Notes under the pieces: model-generated
What the model was told of the DNA's origin: nothing
Seen by the model: the letters and a program-made list of their open reading frames with translations, nothing else
The model's database searches: none
NCBI GenBank assembly: GCA_900769975.1
Contig: CAAGIR010000241.1
Location: 9,950 to 73,949, forward strand
Direction: 5' to 3'
From: Spirochaetia bacterium
Lineage (GTDB): Bacteria; Spirochaetota; Spirochaetia; Treponematales; Treponemataceae
DNA length: 64,000 nucleotides
Position numbers and translations under genes: made by a program
Shown: in pieces, positions 45,111 to 53,518 of the stretch
Layout: each line of letters starts with the position of its first letter
Position numbering within the stretch: the first letter of the stretch is position 1

Positions 45111-46586
45111 TTATTCTGAAGTATTATCCGCCATTTTTTGTAAAATTCTATCAGCAAGCCTGATTACAAAATTTGACTTGAAGACTGTTCTGTCGGCAAG
45201 AAGAGGGATTTCAAGCAGTTTATAATCATCCAAATAAAACTTGATGTTTCCGCAAGTGTCGCCTGCATTTACACTGCCAAATAGATTTTCAATATTAAGA
45301 TAAACTTTGACATTCTGAAGGTTTTCTTCCATACTTTCGCCACAAACGTATGGCACTGTCAGTGTTTTGTCTGTATAGGCTGGTATCAGATTGATGCCTT
45401 TTTCTTTTGCTCCAAAAACACGTGCAAAATAAGGGTGACTGTACATTTCTAATGAAAAATCAGCGAATGAAGAAAAAGCCCATTCCATAAGTTCTGTTCC
45501 ATCGTGAATCCGACCTTTCTGCCCTTCTGATGATGATTTTCCAGGTCCTTCCATAGTAATGCTTAAAAATCTGTTTCCATTTCTGACTGCTGTAAGCGAA
45601 AGATTATAGCCACTTTCATCTATATAACCAGTTTTTAATCCATCTACACCCACAAGTTTTCCAAGAAGTGGATTTGTATTTTTTTGGGTAATCGGCATAG
45701 TAATGTGTTCTGGAAGACCTTGTGAAAAATCCTGTGCCTGAATTACATCTCCTTGTGCGAGATTATGTTTTTTTGGATATGTAAAATCTAAAACTGAATG
45801 AAATCTTTGTATAGAATCTGGATGATTTTGAATATAAATCTTGCAAAATGATGCCATCTCACGTGCTGTTGTTGAATTTTTCTCGCTGTAACCAGAACTT
45901 TCCACAAAATGAGTATTTTTAAGCCCAAGATTTTCTGCAACTTGATTCATGCGCCCCACAAATTCTTCCATGCTGCCACAAGTTGCAAATGCCAGTGCAT
46001 AAGCTGCATCATTTCCTGAACAAATGGATAATCCCAAAAGTAATTCTTCGAGTGTGACATTCTGATCTTTTCCCAAAAACATCAAAGAAGAATGAGGAGG
46101 CATATTGCACGCCCAAGTTTCTGGAGGCAGCGGGATTTTTTGCTCATAAGAAAGGTTTCCTTTTGAAACTTCTTCTTCCACAACATACATCGCAAAAAGT
46201 TTTGTCATGCTTGCAGGCGGGATGATTTTATCAGCATTTTTTTCGTAAAGAATATTTCCATTTGAAGTGTCAATGAGAATGGCAGAATTTGCCCAAATTT
46301 CAAGTTCTGGTTTGGAAATATTATATGGAAGATTTTTTAAAATCTGATAATTTTGCGGATAATTTTCCATCAGAAAAGATTCAAGCTGCAGGATTTGATT
46401 CTGAGTCAATGCAGAAGCAGATGTATTTTTTTTGAAACTGAAAGCCCGTACCGCTATGATTGTACAAAAACTTAAGCTTAACAGGAGAATGACGAAAACA
46501 GTGATTTTTAATAGTTTTTTGAGATTTGTTTTTTTCTGATTTTTTTGAAATTCTGTTTCATTAAATTGCGAAGTAATAATTTTCAT
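45111..46586 (-). CDS. dacA: D-alanyl-D-alanine carboxypeptidase (PBP5-type, peptidase S11)
   Basis: About 491 residues from ATG 46586; ATG 46598 is an alternative. The N-terminus has one membrane helix (LLKITVFVILLLSLSFCTIIAV), then the serine peptidase with all three motifs: SMTK (IIPPASMTKLFAMY), SGN (SICSGNDAAYAL) and KTG (GVDGLKTGYIDESGY), and a C-terminal PBP5-like beta domain. It trims pentapeptides of peptidoglycan. The frame runs open to 46832 through the repeat cluster, but that part is not protein-like. It is divergent from dapA. Confidence 0.92.
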   Translation of the reverse strand: MKIITSQFNETEFQKNQKKTNLKKLLKITVFVILLLSLSFCTIIAVRAFSFKKNTSASALTQNQILQLESFLMENYPQNYQILKNLPYNISKPELEIWANSAILIDTSNGNILYEKNADKIIPPASMTKLFAMYVVEEEVSKGNLSYEQKIPLPPETWACNMPPHSSLMFLGKDQNVTLEELLLGLSICSGNDAAYALAFATCGSMEEFVGRMNQVAENLGLKNTHFVESSGYSEKNSTTAREMASFCKIYIQNHPDSIQRFHSVLDFTYPKKHNLAQGDVIQAQDFSQGLPEHITMPITQKNTNPLLGKLVGVDGLKTGYIDESGYNLSLTAVRNGNRFLSITMEGPGKSSSEGQKGRIHDGTELMEWAFSSFADFSLEMYSHPYFARVFGAKEKGINLIPAYTDKTLTVPYVCGESMEENLQNVKVYLNIENLFGSVNAGDTCGNIKFYLDDYKLLEIPLLADRTVFKSNFVIRLADRILQKMADNTSE

Positions 46587-46641
46587 AGTTTTAACCATAG
46601 CATTTTTTTTGAAATATAGCAAACGAATCGATGAAAAACTG

Positions 46642-46979
46642 AGGTCTGTCCCTGCATGTGTGTCCCTGCATGTGCTGGTTGTTGAAATACCAGTGTACGT
46701 TCTGTTTGCACATGCTGCGAGTTTTGGCATATAAGAATAAACATCATGAAAGAAAATTGCATTTTTGCCAAAACTCATTAACGATTTTGTTTTCAATTTA
46801 GGTCTGTCCCTCTTTTTACATCTTATTGACACAAATGGGGGACAGACCTTGTTTCAATACTTTAAATCCAGGTCTGTCCCCTTTTTAACAAAACTAGGTG
46901 TGTCCCTCTTTTTTCGAGGTTCGTGCAAACATAACGTATGCTGGTGTGAAAACGTTCAGCACGAACCAGGGACAGACCT
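46642..46979. repeat. Cluster of REP-like 11-bp repeats AGGTCTGTCCC
   Basis: The gap between dacA and dapA (46599-47133) holds no gene but six copies of an 11-bp motif: AGGTCTGTCCC at 46642-46652, 46800-46810 and 46870-46880, variant AGGTGTGTCCC at 46896-46906, and the reverse GGGACAGACCT at 46839-46849 and 46969-46979. The pairs 46800/46839 and 46896/46969 are inverted. The latter pair encloses a perfect 9-bp inverted repeat GGTTCGTGC (46918-46926) / GCACGAACC (46959-46967). A 14-base tandem duplication (TGTCCCTGCATGTG) lies at 46647-46674. Another copy is at 14416. Confidence 0.85.
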
Positions 46980-47030
46980 TGTTTTCATAAACTAATCTGT
47001 ACAAAAAAATAAAAAACGAAAAAAAGTTCA

Positions 47031-47059
47031 TTGAAATTGTCTGTAAAAATCGATATAAT
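47031..47059 (+). promoter_or_regulatory. Sigma-70-type promoter of dapA
   Basis: TTGAAA (47031-47036), 17-base spacer, TATAAT (47054-47059). A leader of about 70 bases follows with a small hairpin region (ATCCG 47092-47096 / CGGAT 47113-47117, or CCGC-TATC-GCGG at 47104-47115) just before AAGGAGG. Confidence 0.7.
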
Positions 47060-47133
47060 TTATTGCAAATTTTATATTACTACAGTAATGCATCCGTGTG
47101 CTGCCGCTATCGCGGATATTATAAGGAGGAATT

Positions 47134-48048
47134 ATGAATATTTTTCGTGGAGCTTTTACAGCTTTAATTACGCCTATGAAATCTGACGGTCAAATTGACT
47201 ATGAAGGCTTTAGAAAAAATGTCAAACATCAGCTTTCTGAAGGTATTGACGGTTTAGTTCCTCTTGGTACCACTGCTGAAACTCCAACTTTGGATGAAAA
47301 ACCTGGCAGTGAAGAAGATAAGCTTATTGAAATTGTTTTTGAAGAAGTTCGGGCATTTGAAAAATCTACTGGCAGAAAAATTCCTGTAATTCTGGGAGCT
47401 GGTTCAAATAACACTAAAGATGCTGTAGCTTATTGTGAACGTGCAAAAAAAGCTGGTGCTGACGCTGCTCTTGTTGTAACTCCTTACTACAACAAACCTT
47501 CAAAAGAAGGCATTTACCAGCATTTTGCAGAAGTTTCAAAAGTGGGTATTCCAATTATTGTTTATAACATTGCAGGTCGTACTGGTGTAAATATTCCTAC
47601 TGATTTGCTTTCTCGCATTGCAGAGCTTCCAAATATTGCTGGTGTTAAAGAAGCTAGCGGAAGCGTTGCCCAAATGATGGAAGTTATCGGTCAGATTAAA
47701 AACAAAAAACCTGACTTTGCTGTTTTCTCTGGTGATGACAGTTTGACTTTACCTTTGATTGCTTGTGGAGGTGACGGTGTAATTTCTGTTGCGTCAAATA
47801 TGATTCCAGCATTAATGCACGAATTAACTGACTCTGCTTTGAAAGGTGATTTTGTAAAAGCCCGTGAAATCAACTACAGACTTGCACCTTTCTTTAAGGC
47901 TGAATTCTGCGACGGAAATCCTACTTCTATAAAATATGCTATGAATGTAAAAGGAATGCCTGCTGGTTCTGTAAGACTTCCTTTGGTGGAAGTAACTGAT
48001 TGTGCGAAAGCAACTATAGAAAAAGCAATTAAAGACTGCAATCTTTAA
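47134..48048 (+). CDS. dapA: 4-hydroxy-tetrahydrodipicolinate synthase
   Basis: Condenses pyruvate with aspartate semialdehyde, first step of the lysine/diaminopimelate branch. The protein has PLGTTAETPTL, VVTPYYNKPSKEG, IVYNIAGRTGVNIP (Tyr and Arg) and IAGVKEASGS with the Schiff-base Lys. 304 residues, normal length. AAGGAGG lies 7 bases before the ATG. The asd gene, which makes its substrate, follows after a hairpin-rich spacer. Codon use differs slightly from neighbours (more Gly, Val and Leu codons ending in T), as in highly expressed genes here. Confidence 0.96.
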   Translation: MNIFRGAFTALITPMKSDGQIDYEGFRKNVKHQLSEGIDGLVPLGTTAETPTLDEKPGSEEDKLIEIVFEEVRAFEKSTGRKIPVILGAGSNNTKDAVAYCERAKKAGADAALVVTPYYNKPSKEGIYQHFAEVSKVGIPIIVYNIAGRTGVNIPTDLLSRIAELPNIAGVKEASGSVAQMMEVIGQIKNKKPDFAVFSGDDSLTLPLIACGGDGVISVASNMIPALMHELTDSALKGDFVKAREINYRLAPFFKAEFCDGNPTSIKYAMNVKGMPAGSVRLPLVEVTDCAKATIEKAIKDCNL

Positions 48049-48160
48049 ACTGAACTGGGCGTTGCGGGCCGTTTAGGTGTGCAATTTTGCCCGCTGGAAG
48101 GGGTGGCGAAAGACCGAAGGGCTGGAGCCAGGGGAAGACTTTCCCCTCCTTTATTTTTTT
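48049..48160 (+). terminator. GC-rich spacer with hairpins, terminator-like, between dapA and asd
   Basis: GCGGGC (48064-48069) pairs with GCCCGC (48089-48094). AGGGGAA (48130-48136) pairs with TTCCCCT (48141-48147) with a 4-base loop and is followed by a T-rich run, so it may terminate dapA transcripts partially. The spacer is much GC-richer than the flanking genes and could be part of a repeat. Confidence 0.6.
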
Positions 48161-48182
48161 TGGTAATTTTTGGGAGAATTTT

Positions 48183-49286
48183 ATGAATAAAATAAAAGTT
48201 GGTGTTTTGGGCGCTACTGGTATGGTTGGTCAGCGCTATATTAAGCTTTTGGAAAATCATCCGTGGTTTGAAGTTACTTATGTTGCTGCAAGTCCTCGTT
48301 CGGCTGGGCAGCTTTATAAGGATGCTGTGAAAAATCGCTGGCTTATTGGCGAAAATATTCCTGCAGGTGTGGCTGATTTAATGGTAGAGGATGCAAATCT
48401 TGCGGAAAAAGCGTTGGGAAAATGTCAGTTTGTTTTTAGTGCTTTGGAATTGCCTAAAAAAGAAGATATTAAAAATCTTGAATCAGCGTATGCAGCAGAA
48501 GGAATTCCTGTTGTTTCTAATGCATCTGCTAACCGCTGGACTGAAGATGTTCCTATGCTTGTGCCTGAAATTAACTTTGCACATCTGGACGTGATTGCTG
48601 AACAGAAAAAACATCATGGTTGGGATAAAGGTTTTATTGCTGTTAAGCCTAACTGTTCGCTTCAAACTTACATGATGCCACTTCACGCTTTAATTCAGGC
48701 TGGTTATCCTGTAAAGCGTATGATTGTTACTACTTTGCAGGCAACTAGTGGTGCTGGATATCCTGGTGTTCCTTCTTTTGATATGATTGATAACATTGTG
48801 CCTTTTATTGGTGGCGAAGAAGAAAAAACTGAAAAAGAATGTCTCAAAATTCTTGGAACTGTAAAAGACGGCAAGATTGAAAATGCTACAGGTCCTGTTG
48901 TTTCTTCTACTTGTACCCGTGTGCCTGTTGTTGACGGTCACACTGCTTGTGTTTCTTTGGAATTTGATTTGCCTGATGACAAAAAACCTAGCCTTGAAGA
49001 AATTGAACGGGTTTGGACTTCATATACATCTGTTCCTCAGGAGCTTAATCTTCCTAGTGCACCTGAACATCCTATTGTTGTGCGCCACGAAGATAATCGT
49101 CCTCAACCTCGCCGCGACCGTGAAACTGAAAAAGGTATGGCTTGCGTGATTGGTCGTCTTCGCCCATGTAATGTTTTTGACGTAAAATTTGTTGCTTTAA
49201 GTCATAACACAAAACGTGGTGCAGCACTTGGCGGCATTTTGAATGCTGAACTTTTGAAAGCTAAAAGTTTTTTTGATAATCTTTAA
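48183..49286 (+). CDS. asd: Aspartate-semialdehyde dehydrogenase
   Basis: 367 residues from ATG 48183 (MNKIKVGVLGATGMVGQRYI); the frame upstream is repeat, not protein. It reduces aspartyl-phosphate to aspartate semialdehyde for Lys, Thr and Met. The catalytic Cys is in KPNCSLQTYMMPLH, and ATSGAGYPGVPS and RVPVVDGHTACVSLEF follow. The N-terminal sequence GVLGATGMVGQRYIKLL and the overall pattern are of the archaeal/fungal-type ASADH rather than the E. coli type. GGGAG precedes the start. It connects the thrA kinase product to dapA. Confidence 0.95.
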   Translation: MNKIKVGVLGATGMVGQRYIKLLENHPWFEVTYVAASPRSAGQLYKDAVKNRWLIGENIPAGVADLMVEDANLAEKALGKCQFVFSALELPKKEDIKNLESAYAAEGIPVVSNASANRWTEDVPMLVPEINFAHLDVIAEQKKHHGWDKGFIAVKPNCSLQTYMMPLHALIQAGYPVKRMIVTTLQATSGAGYPGVPSFDMIDNIVPFIGGEEEKTEKECLKILGTVKDGKIENATGPVVSSTCTRVPVVDGHTACVSLEFDLPDDKKPSLEEIERVWTSYTSVPQELNLPSAPEHPIVVRHEDNRPQPRRDRETEKGMACVIGRLRPCNVFDVKFVALSHNTKRGAALGGILNAELLKAKSFFDNL

Positions 49287-49299
49287 TCTGATGATGATT

Positions 49300-49478
49300 G
49301 TGGCGGCTTTTGCTTCGCTACGCTTCGCAAAAACAGGCTTTTCGCACTTCGCCGACTAACCGCGGCTCATCCGTCGTAAAAACTTCGTTTTTGCTTCCCA
49401 AGTTTTGCTTGCAAAACTTGCTACGCTTTCGCTTCGGGACTGCCTTCGGCAGGTGCTGCAATCCTTGCCGCGTTTTTT
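49300..49478. repeat. GC-rich chain of short hairpins downstream of asd
   Basis: No gene is here. Hairpins seen: AAAAAC-TTC-GTTTTT (49378-49392), a perfect 10-bp stem CAAGTTTTGC/GCAAAACTTG with a 2-base loop (49399-49420), and CTGCC-TTC-GGCAG (49440-49452). GCTTCGC recurs nearby. TCGCCGACT with a following CGGCTC (49349-49368) resembles part of the repeat at 20496-20511. Confidence 0.7.
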
Positions 49479-49526
49479 TTACTTTTTAGCCACAATCACC
49501 ATTGTTCTTGCGTTTTCGTTGTATGG
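49479..49526 (-). pseudogene. Displaced 3' end of the methyltransferase gene
   Basis: These 48 bases equal 52719-52766 with one difference (49512). In the intact gene the stretch is the stop codon and last 15 codons (..NENARTMVIVAKK). The remnant keeps the stop but has no frame continuing upstream of it. It is the far boundary of a 3,240-bp direct repeat interval. Confidence 0.85.
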
Positions 49527-49539
49527 GGTGTGAGAGTGA

Positions 49540-50811
49540 TTATTCGCAATCAATCCATTCACACTCCCTACTTGTTCCATCTGGTTTAAATTCATAAACT
49601 TTTTGATTTTTATAATCTAATTTGTAGATTCCTGTCTTATCTGAATAATCCCATTCAAAAGTTTTGTTATCTTGTGAATAAACATCTTTTGAAAACCATG
49701 CACAGTCATCTTTCATTTCGCAATAAACTTGGTTCGCTAAAGGCATTTGTGCCAGTTTTTTTGGTTTTCCACCTTCTTTTGAATACATCGCAACTTCCAG
49801 TCCGTTTAAATAGGTTTTCTCAGGAATTATATGTAACTGTCTGCCTGTAATATATATATTTTCATCATATTCTTCTACAGACCAAAACGATTTTGCATCT
49901 TCTTCATCATAATATATTCCTGTATATTCAACGTCAAAATTTTCAAGAGAGTTTATTCTATATAAAAAGCGAATGTATCCTTTTCCGTTGTAAGTTTCAT
50001 CGTCTTTGAAATCTTTATTACTGACAGACAATACCATAAACTTGTTATTACCATCAATATTTGTAAGAACACCGATCTCAAAATTATCTAATTCTCTTCC
50101 AAAAGCTTCACCAATAAAGTCACCATAAAATTTGTCAGTATCTACATCATAAACATATTTTTCTGTTTCATCATCAATTTTTATAACACTAAGGATATTA
50201 TTCATATTCTTATTTAAATAACTTTCATCACTGCTTGCCAGCCCATAATATTTTCCATTTTCATAAAAACAATCAATGGAATATACATTTTTTTTGATAA
50301 AACTAATGTCATTTTTGCTTAAAACATTTCCATCTAAATCAAGAATGCGTACTGCTATTCCTATTCTGGGGTCTGAATATGTTGCTGTAAGGATTGCTGG
50401 TTCCCCATTTTTATACTCTGGTAATAGCATAACTTCAACAGGTACCATATCTAATTGTATGTATTTCAATTCTCCAGTTTCAAATTCCCATCTTATCAGA
50501 GACCGCTGATTTCCCTCTCCTATAAACCAGACAACACCATTATATTGTACCATATCGTAAACCCAAAGTTCTCGCTCTTTTAATTCTAATGAATAACTGT
50601 GAACCATTTTATTTGTCTCAGAATCCCACACTTGTATTTGTGGCGGAAACCATGTTGCTGCAAGAATATATGAATCTTTCCATTGAATAGGTTCAACTTT
50701 ATTAAAATAGTAACTATCGGGCTTATTATGTTGTAAAGATGAAAATAACTCACAACTTAATAATAATAATGTACTAAATAATATAAAAAGAATTGAATTT
50801 ATTTTTTTCAT
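49540..50811 (-). CDS. Hypothetical lipoprotein, possible beta-propeller
   Basis: 423 residues from the ATG at 50811 (MKKINSILFILFSTLLLLSC, lipobox Cys20), with AAAGGA upstream; the frame is open to 50865 without support. The mature part has repeated short beta-type units with Trp/Asp and a VWDSETNKMVHSY, IRWEFETGELKYIQ, IYKLDYKNQKVYEF pattern that suggests a six- or seven-bladed propeller, an inference from repetition. It lies within the direct-repeat-bounded module, following the C92-like lipoprotein by 137 bases. Confidence 0.72.
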   Translation of the reverse strand: MKKINSILFILFSTLLLLSCELFSSLQHNKPDSYYFNKVEPIQWKDSYILAATWFPPQIQVWDSETNKMVHSYSLELKERELWVYDMVQYNGVVWFIGEGNQRSLIRWEFETGELKYIQLDMVPVEVMLLPEYKNGEPAILTATYSDPRIGIAVRILDLDGNVLSKNDISFIKKNVYSIDCFYENGKYYGLASSDESYLNKNMNNILSVIKIDDETEKYVYDVDTDKFYGDFIGEAFGRELDNFEIGVLTNIDGNNKFMVLSVSNKDFKDDETYNGKGYIRFLYRINSLENFDVEYTGIYYDEEDAKSFWSVEEYDENIYITGRQLHIIPEKTYLNGLEVAMYSKEGGKPKKLAQMPLANQVYCEMKDDCAWFSKDVYSQDNKTFEWDYSDKTGIYKLDYKNQKVYEFKPDGTSRECEWIDCE

Positions 50812-50840
50812 GATTTTTCCTTTACTTATTAGGGACTGTC

Positions 50841-50855
50841 TGACAAATTTTGTCA
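50841..50855. promoter_or_regulatory. Palindrome between the two lipoprotein genes
   Basis: TGACAAA-T-TTTGTCA is a perfect 7-bp inverted repeat 29 bases upstream of the lipoprotein start, a candidate operator. It is preceded by AGGGACTGTC. Confidence 0.4.
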
Positions 50856-50948
50856 TAAAATTCATATTTCTTCATTTATATAATATAAATTTTAGATATT
50901 CAGAAACAATTTCATAAAAATCTAACAATCTCTTAGTTAATTATTTGA

Positions 50949-52295
50949 TTATGATTCTTTAGTTAATAATCGTTTTGATGTTGCCGAATAAGTTTTCCAA
51001 GTCCATGTTTTTGACCAACAAAAAAAAGAAACTGTAACAGAAGCATATCTATCAAAACTACTACCATATATATCATCTGGACTTACAAGATTACCTGCAA
51101 ATGTATTTGCATCTAAATTTACCCCAGCTTTTTTCCATCCAGTATATGCAACTTTTGAACAATATGTATTTTCATTTGTTTCATCATGACTTGTATTTCC
51201 TAGATAAAAAAATTCATTATATGGTAATTTATATTTTGCATGTGAATCGTAAAATATTTTCTTAGCATTATCTACAGCATATTCTGCTTTAGTTGATGTA
51301 TAATCTTTAGGTAATATTGCTGCAACTTTCTTTTGGCGTGTGTACATAAATACCGTATCTAAACAAGCATAACCAGGTCTATCTGGTTGCATATTTTCTG
51401 GAAAATCTTGATATTGATCTGGTTGTGCTGAAAAAACACATAAAGATGCATCACCTTTTTTATTATCATATCTTTTTTTTGAAAAAATTCCAGCATGTAA
51501 CCAGTTTCCTGCTATACCGAAAGCTTTTTTCTTTGAACACATTAATAGTACAGTTCCATCAGGAATCTGGCTTCCAAGATTGTTTATTAGTGCATTTTCT
51601 TTATAATCAATAACAGCAGCGGCTCTACAATTATCTCTGGAATTCTGTTCATATTGTATTAAATTATACTCTTTCTTTAAATCTTCCATCAAAATTTGTG
51701 ATTCTAATTCACGAAGTATTCTATCTATGTCTTCCCATAAATCATTTTGCATACAATATTCTATCGTTTGAACTACAGGTATCATTTCATTTTGTGATAA
51801 GCCAAAAACTTCAGGTAGAAATCTTGCTGAAATATATTTATTACCGAAATAATCATCAAGTTTAAATATTAAACCATATCTTTTTGCAGTTTCTTCTAGT
51901 TCTAAAGAATCACCATTTAAAATTGCACGTCCAATATCACTATCTTTATCTACTCCAATTGAATTTTCAAAACACATTGTCACTTCTGAAGCATTTTCTA
52001 ATAATTGATTTTTTTCTTCATCTGTAAGAGTTTCCCATATTTGAACGAATATTTCTTCTTTTGTTAATCTATTTTCATTATTTGTCGAAAAAGCACTTCT
52101 ATAAGCCGATACACTTTCTTCTGGATTATCATTAAGAAATGCAAGAAAATCCGAACTAGAATCTTTCGAATAGCATTTTTTTATAATCGAATTCTCTGTT
52201 TCAACTATTTCTTCGTTAACAATATTATCAATTTGTGTACATGAAGAAAACAAAATAAAAATTGTTAATAAAAATACATTTTTGCTTTTTTTCAT
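50949..52295 (-). CDS. Lipoprotein with YiiX/C92-like permuted papain-fold domain
   Basis: 448 residues from ATG 52295 (MKKSKNVFLLTIFILFSSC, lipobox Cys19), with AGGAGA upstream. The last 220 residues contain GNWLHAGIF (candidate catalytic His) before NTYCSKVAYTGWKKAGVNLD (candidate catalytic Cys), in the His-then-Cys order of circularly permuted NlpC/P60-type proteins such as YiiX (C92). The intermediate GTVLLMCSKKKAFGIAGN is consistent with the fold. Thus it may be a surface amidase, peptidase or acyltransferase. Substrate and activity unknown. Confidence 0.68.
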   Translation of the reverse strand: MKKSKNVFLLTIFILFSSCTQIDNIVNEEIVETENSIIKKCYSKDSSSDFLAFLNDNPEESVSAYRSAFSTNNENRLTKEEIFVQIWETLTDEEKNQLLENASEVTMCFENSIGVDKDSDIGRAILNGDSLELEETAKRYGLIFKLDDYFGNKYISARFLPEVFGLSQNEMIPVVQTIEYCMQNDLWEDIDRILRELESQILMEDLKKEYNLIQYEQNSRDNCRAAAVIDYKENALINNLGSQIPDGTVLLMCSKKKAFGIAGNWLHAGIFSKKRYDNKKGDASLCVFSAQPDQYQDFPENMQPDRPGYACLDTVFMYTRQKKVAAILPKDYTSTKAEYAVDNAKKIFYDSHAKYKLPYNEFFYLGNTSHDETNENTYCSKVAYTGWKKAGVNLDANTFAGNLVSPDDIYGSSFDRYASVTVSFFCWSKTWTWKTYSATSKRLLTKES

Positions 52296-52448
52296 TTTTG
52301 GTCTCCTATAAAAAGTCAAAATAGATTGATAATGAGCATAATGGTTAGTAGTATCTTGCTTTTTATTAAATTGTTAAAAAAAATTATCACGTGACACTGT
52401 AATTCTTGCATAGATTTTTTTGAAAAACAATATACAAAATTGAAAAAA

Positions 52449-52501
52449 AACCAAAGTTACACAAAATTAACCAAGGTATCAAAAAAAATAACCAAAGTTA
52501 C
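52449..52501. repeat. Three 12-bp direct repeats about two helical turns apart
   Basis: AACCAAAGTTAC at 52449-52460 and 52490-52501, and AACCAAGGTATC at 52469-52480 between them (two changes), spaced 20 and 21 bases. They lie in the 423-base gap (52296-52718) between the C92-like lipoprotein and the methyltransferase. A TCACGTGA palindrome is at 52387-52394. The rest of that gap is plain AT-rich. Confidence 0.75.
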
Positions 52502-52718
52502 AATATTTTTTACTTGCTAAAATACAAATTTTATGTTACATAACGATTAAAAATAATAATGAACTTTAAAAAAAATTCAGATTTTTTCTTTACAATTCAC
52601 TTACTTAAAGTGTTCAGATTAATAAATCGTTGTAAGTTACTTTTTCAAAAGGAATTATCGCAGATTTTTTCCCTTCATTTTCAAAATAAAACAAAAAAAA
52701 TTATTTTAAACTTCTCTA

Positions 52719-53495
52719 TTACTTTTTAGCCACAATCACCATTGTTCTTGCATTTTCGTTGTATGGAGAAAAATCAAAGTCTCCGTATACATTTGCCTGT
52801 GAAAATCCACATTCAATTATTTTTTTGCACAATTCTGGGGAGGAATATAATCGCTGAACAAATACATGGTCATATACTGGAGTTGCATTTCCGCTTTTTA
52901 TTTGTTTTTCTGATGTTTCAAGAGGATAAAGTGTCCATTGGGAGCGCAATCCTTCCCATGCTCCTTCTACACTAAAATGTGTGGCAACTTTATATCCTGC
53001 CCTTTCAAAGATTTCACCTGATGTAAAATAAAGTGCTGAAGTTTCGCGGCTCACACATTCTAAAATAAAAGTTCCGCCTTCTTTTAGCGAGCGGGCAATA
53101 TTTTTTATTATTTTCATATCCTCTGTTTGTGTATCACAATAGCCAAATGAAGTGTAAAGATTTACTGCACAGTCAAACTTTTCTGGTGAAACAAAGGTTC
53201 GCAAATCTGCGTTTATCAGTTTTAACGGAACATTTTCCGCTTCTGCACTTTCGCGTGCGGCATCAAGTTCACTTTGGATTATATCAACGCCAGTTACATC
53301 CAGATTTAGTGCAGCCAGTTCCACTGAAATTCGCCCAAGTCCACAACCTGCATCAAGAACGCTATCACCATCTTTTAACTCTGCAATTTTTTTAACGTAT
53401 TGTGCAACCGTTGGAGCTTCCTGCCAGTGTGCATCATCAAACATAATCGGAGCAAAGTTTATCCAGAAATCTTCTTTTTCAAACCATTGTGCCAT
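52719..53495 (-). CDS. SAM-dependent class I methyltransferase
   Basis: 258 residues. The SAM-binding motif is VLDAGCGLGRISVEL, followed by VTGVDIIQSELDAARE (acidic residue), LINADLRTF and the helix region FDCAVNLYTSFGYC, with GGTFILECVSRE. Family type 11/25-like. The substrate is not readable. It lies 23 bases downstream of mutS2 on the same strand, so it belongs to the argS-rsgA-mutS2 group. Its stop region is duplicated at 49479-49526. Confidence 0.9.
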   Translation of the reverse strand: MAQWFEKEDFWINFAPIMFDDAHWQEAPTVAQYVKKIAELKDGDSVLDAGCGLGRISVELAALNLDVTGVDIIQSELDAARESAEAENVPLKLINADLRTFVSPEKFDCAVNLYTSFGYCDTQTEDMKIIKNIARSLKEGGTFILECVSRETSALYFTSGEIFERAGYKVATHFSVEGAWEGLRSQWTLYPLETSEKQIKSGNATPVYDHVFVQRLYSSPELCKKIIECGFSQANVYGDFDFSPYNENARTMVIVAKK

Positions 53496-53518
53496 TTTTT
53501 ACCACCATTTTTTGGTTA

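Noticed and set aside
46599..46832. N-terminal extension of the D,D-carboxypeptidase through the repeats
   Set aside because: The reading frame is open but consists of repeat sequence; the membrane helix starts shortly after 46586, giving a normal protein.
46642..46979. Possible CRISPR array
   Set aside because: Copies are 11 bp, in both orientations and at irregular spacing (28 to more than 140 bases), with no unique-spacer pattern and no cas genes.
47060..47133. Lysine riboswitch before dapA
   Set aside because: The leader of about 70 bases is too short and holds only small hairpins.
48087..48182. Extended start for asd
   Set aside because: The extra 32 codons are GC-rich spacer with terminator-like hairpins; GGGAG and the Rossmann motif support ATG 48183.
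49298..49489. Small plus-strand gene of 63 codons
   Set aside because: It runs through the hairpin chain and the methyltransferase remnant and resembles no protein.
50831..50855. IS terminal repeat starting AGGGACTGTC
   Set aside because: No partner inverted copy or transposase nearby; only the local palindrome is supported.
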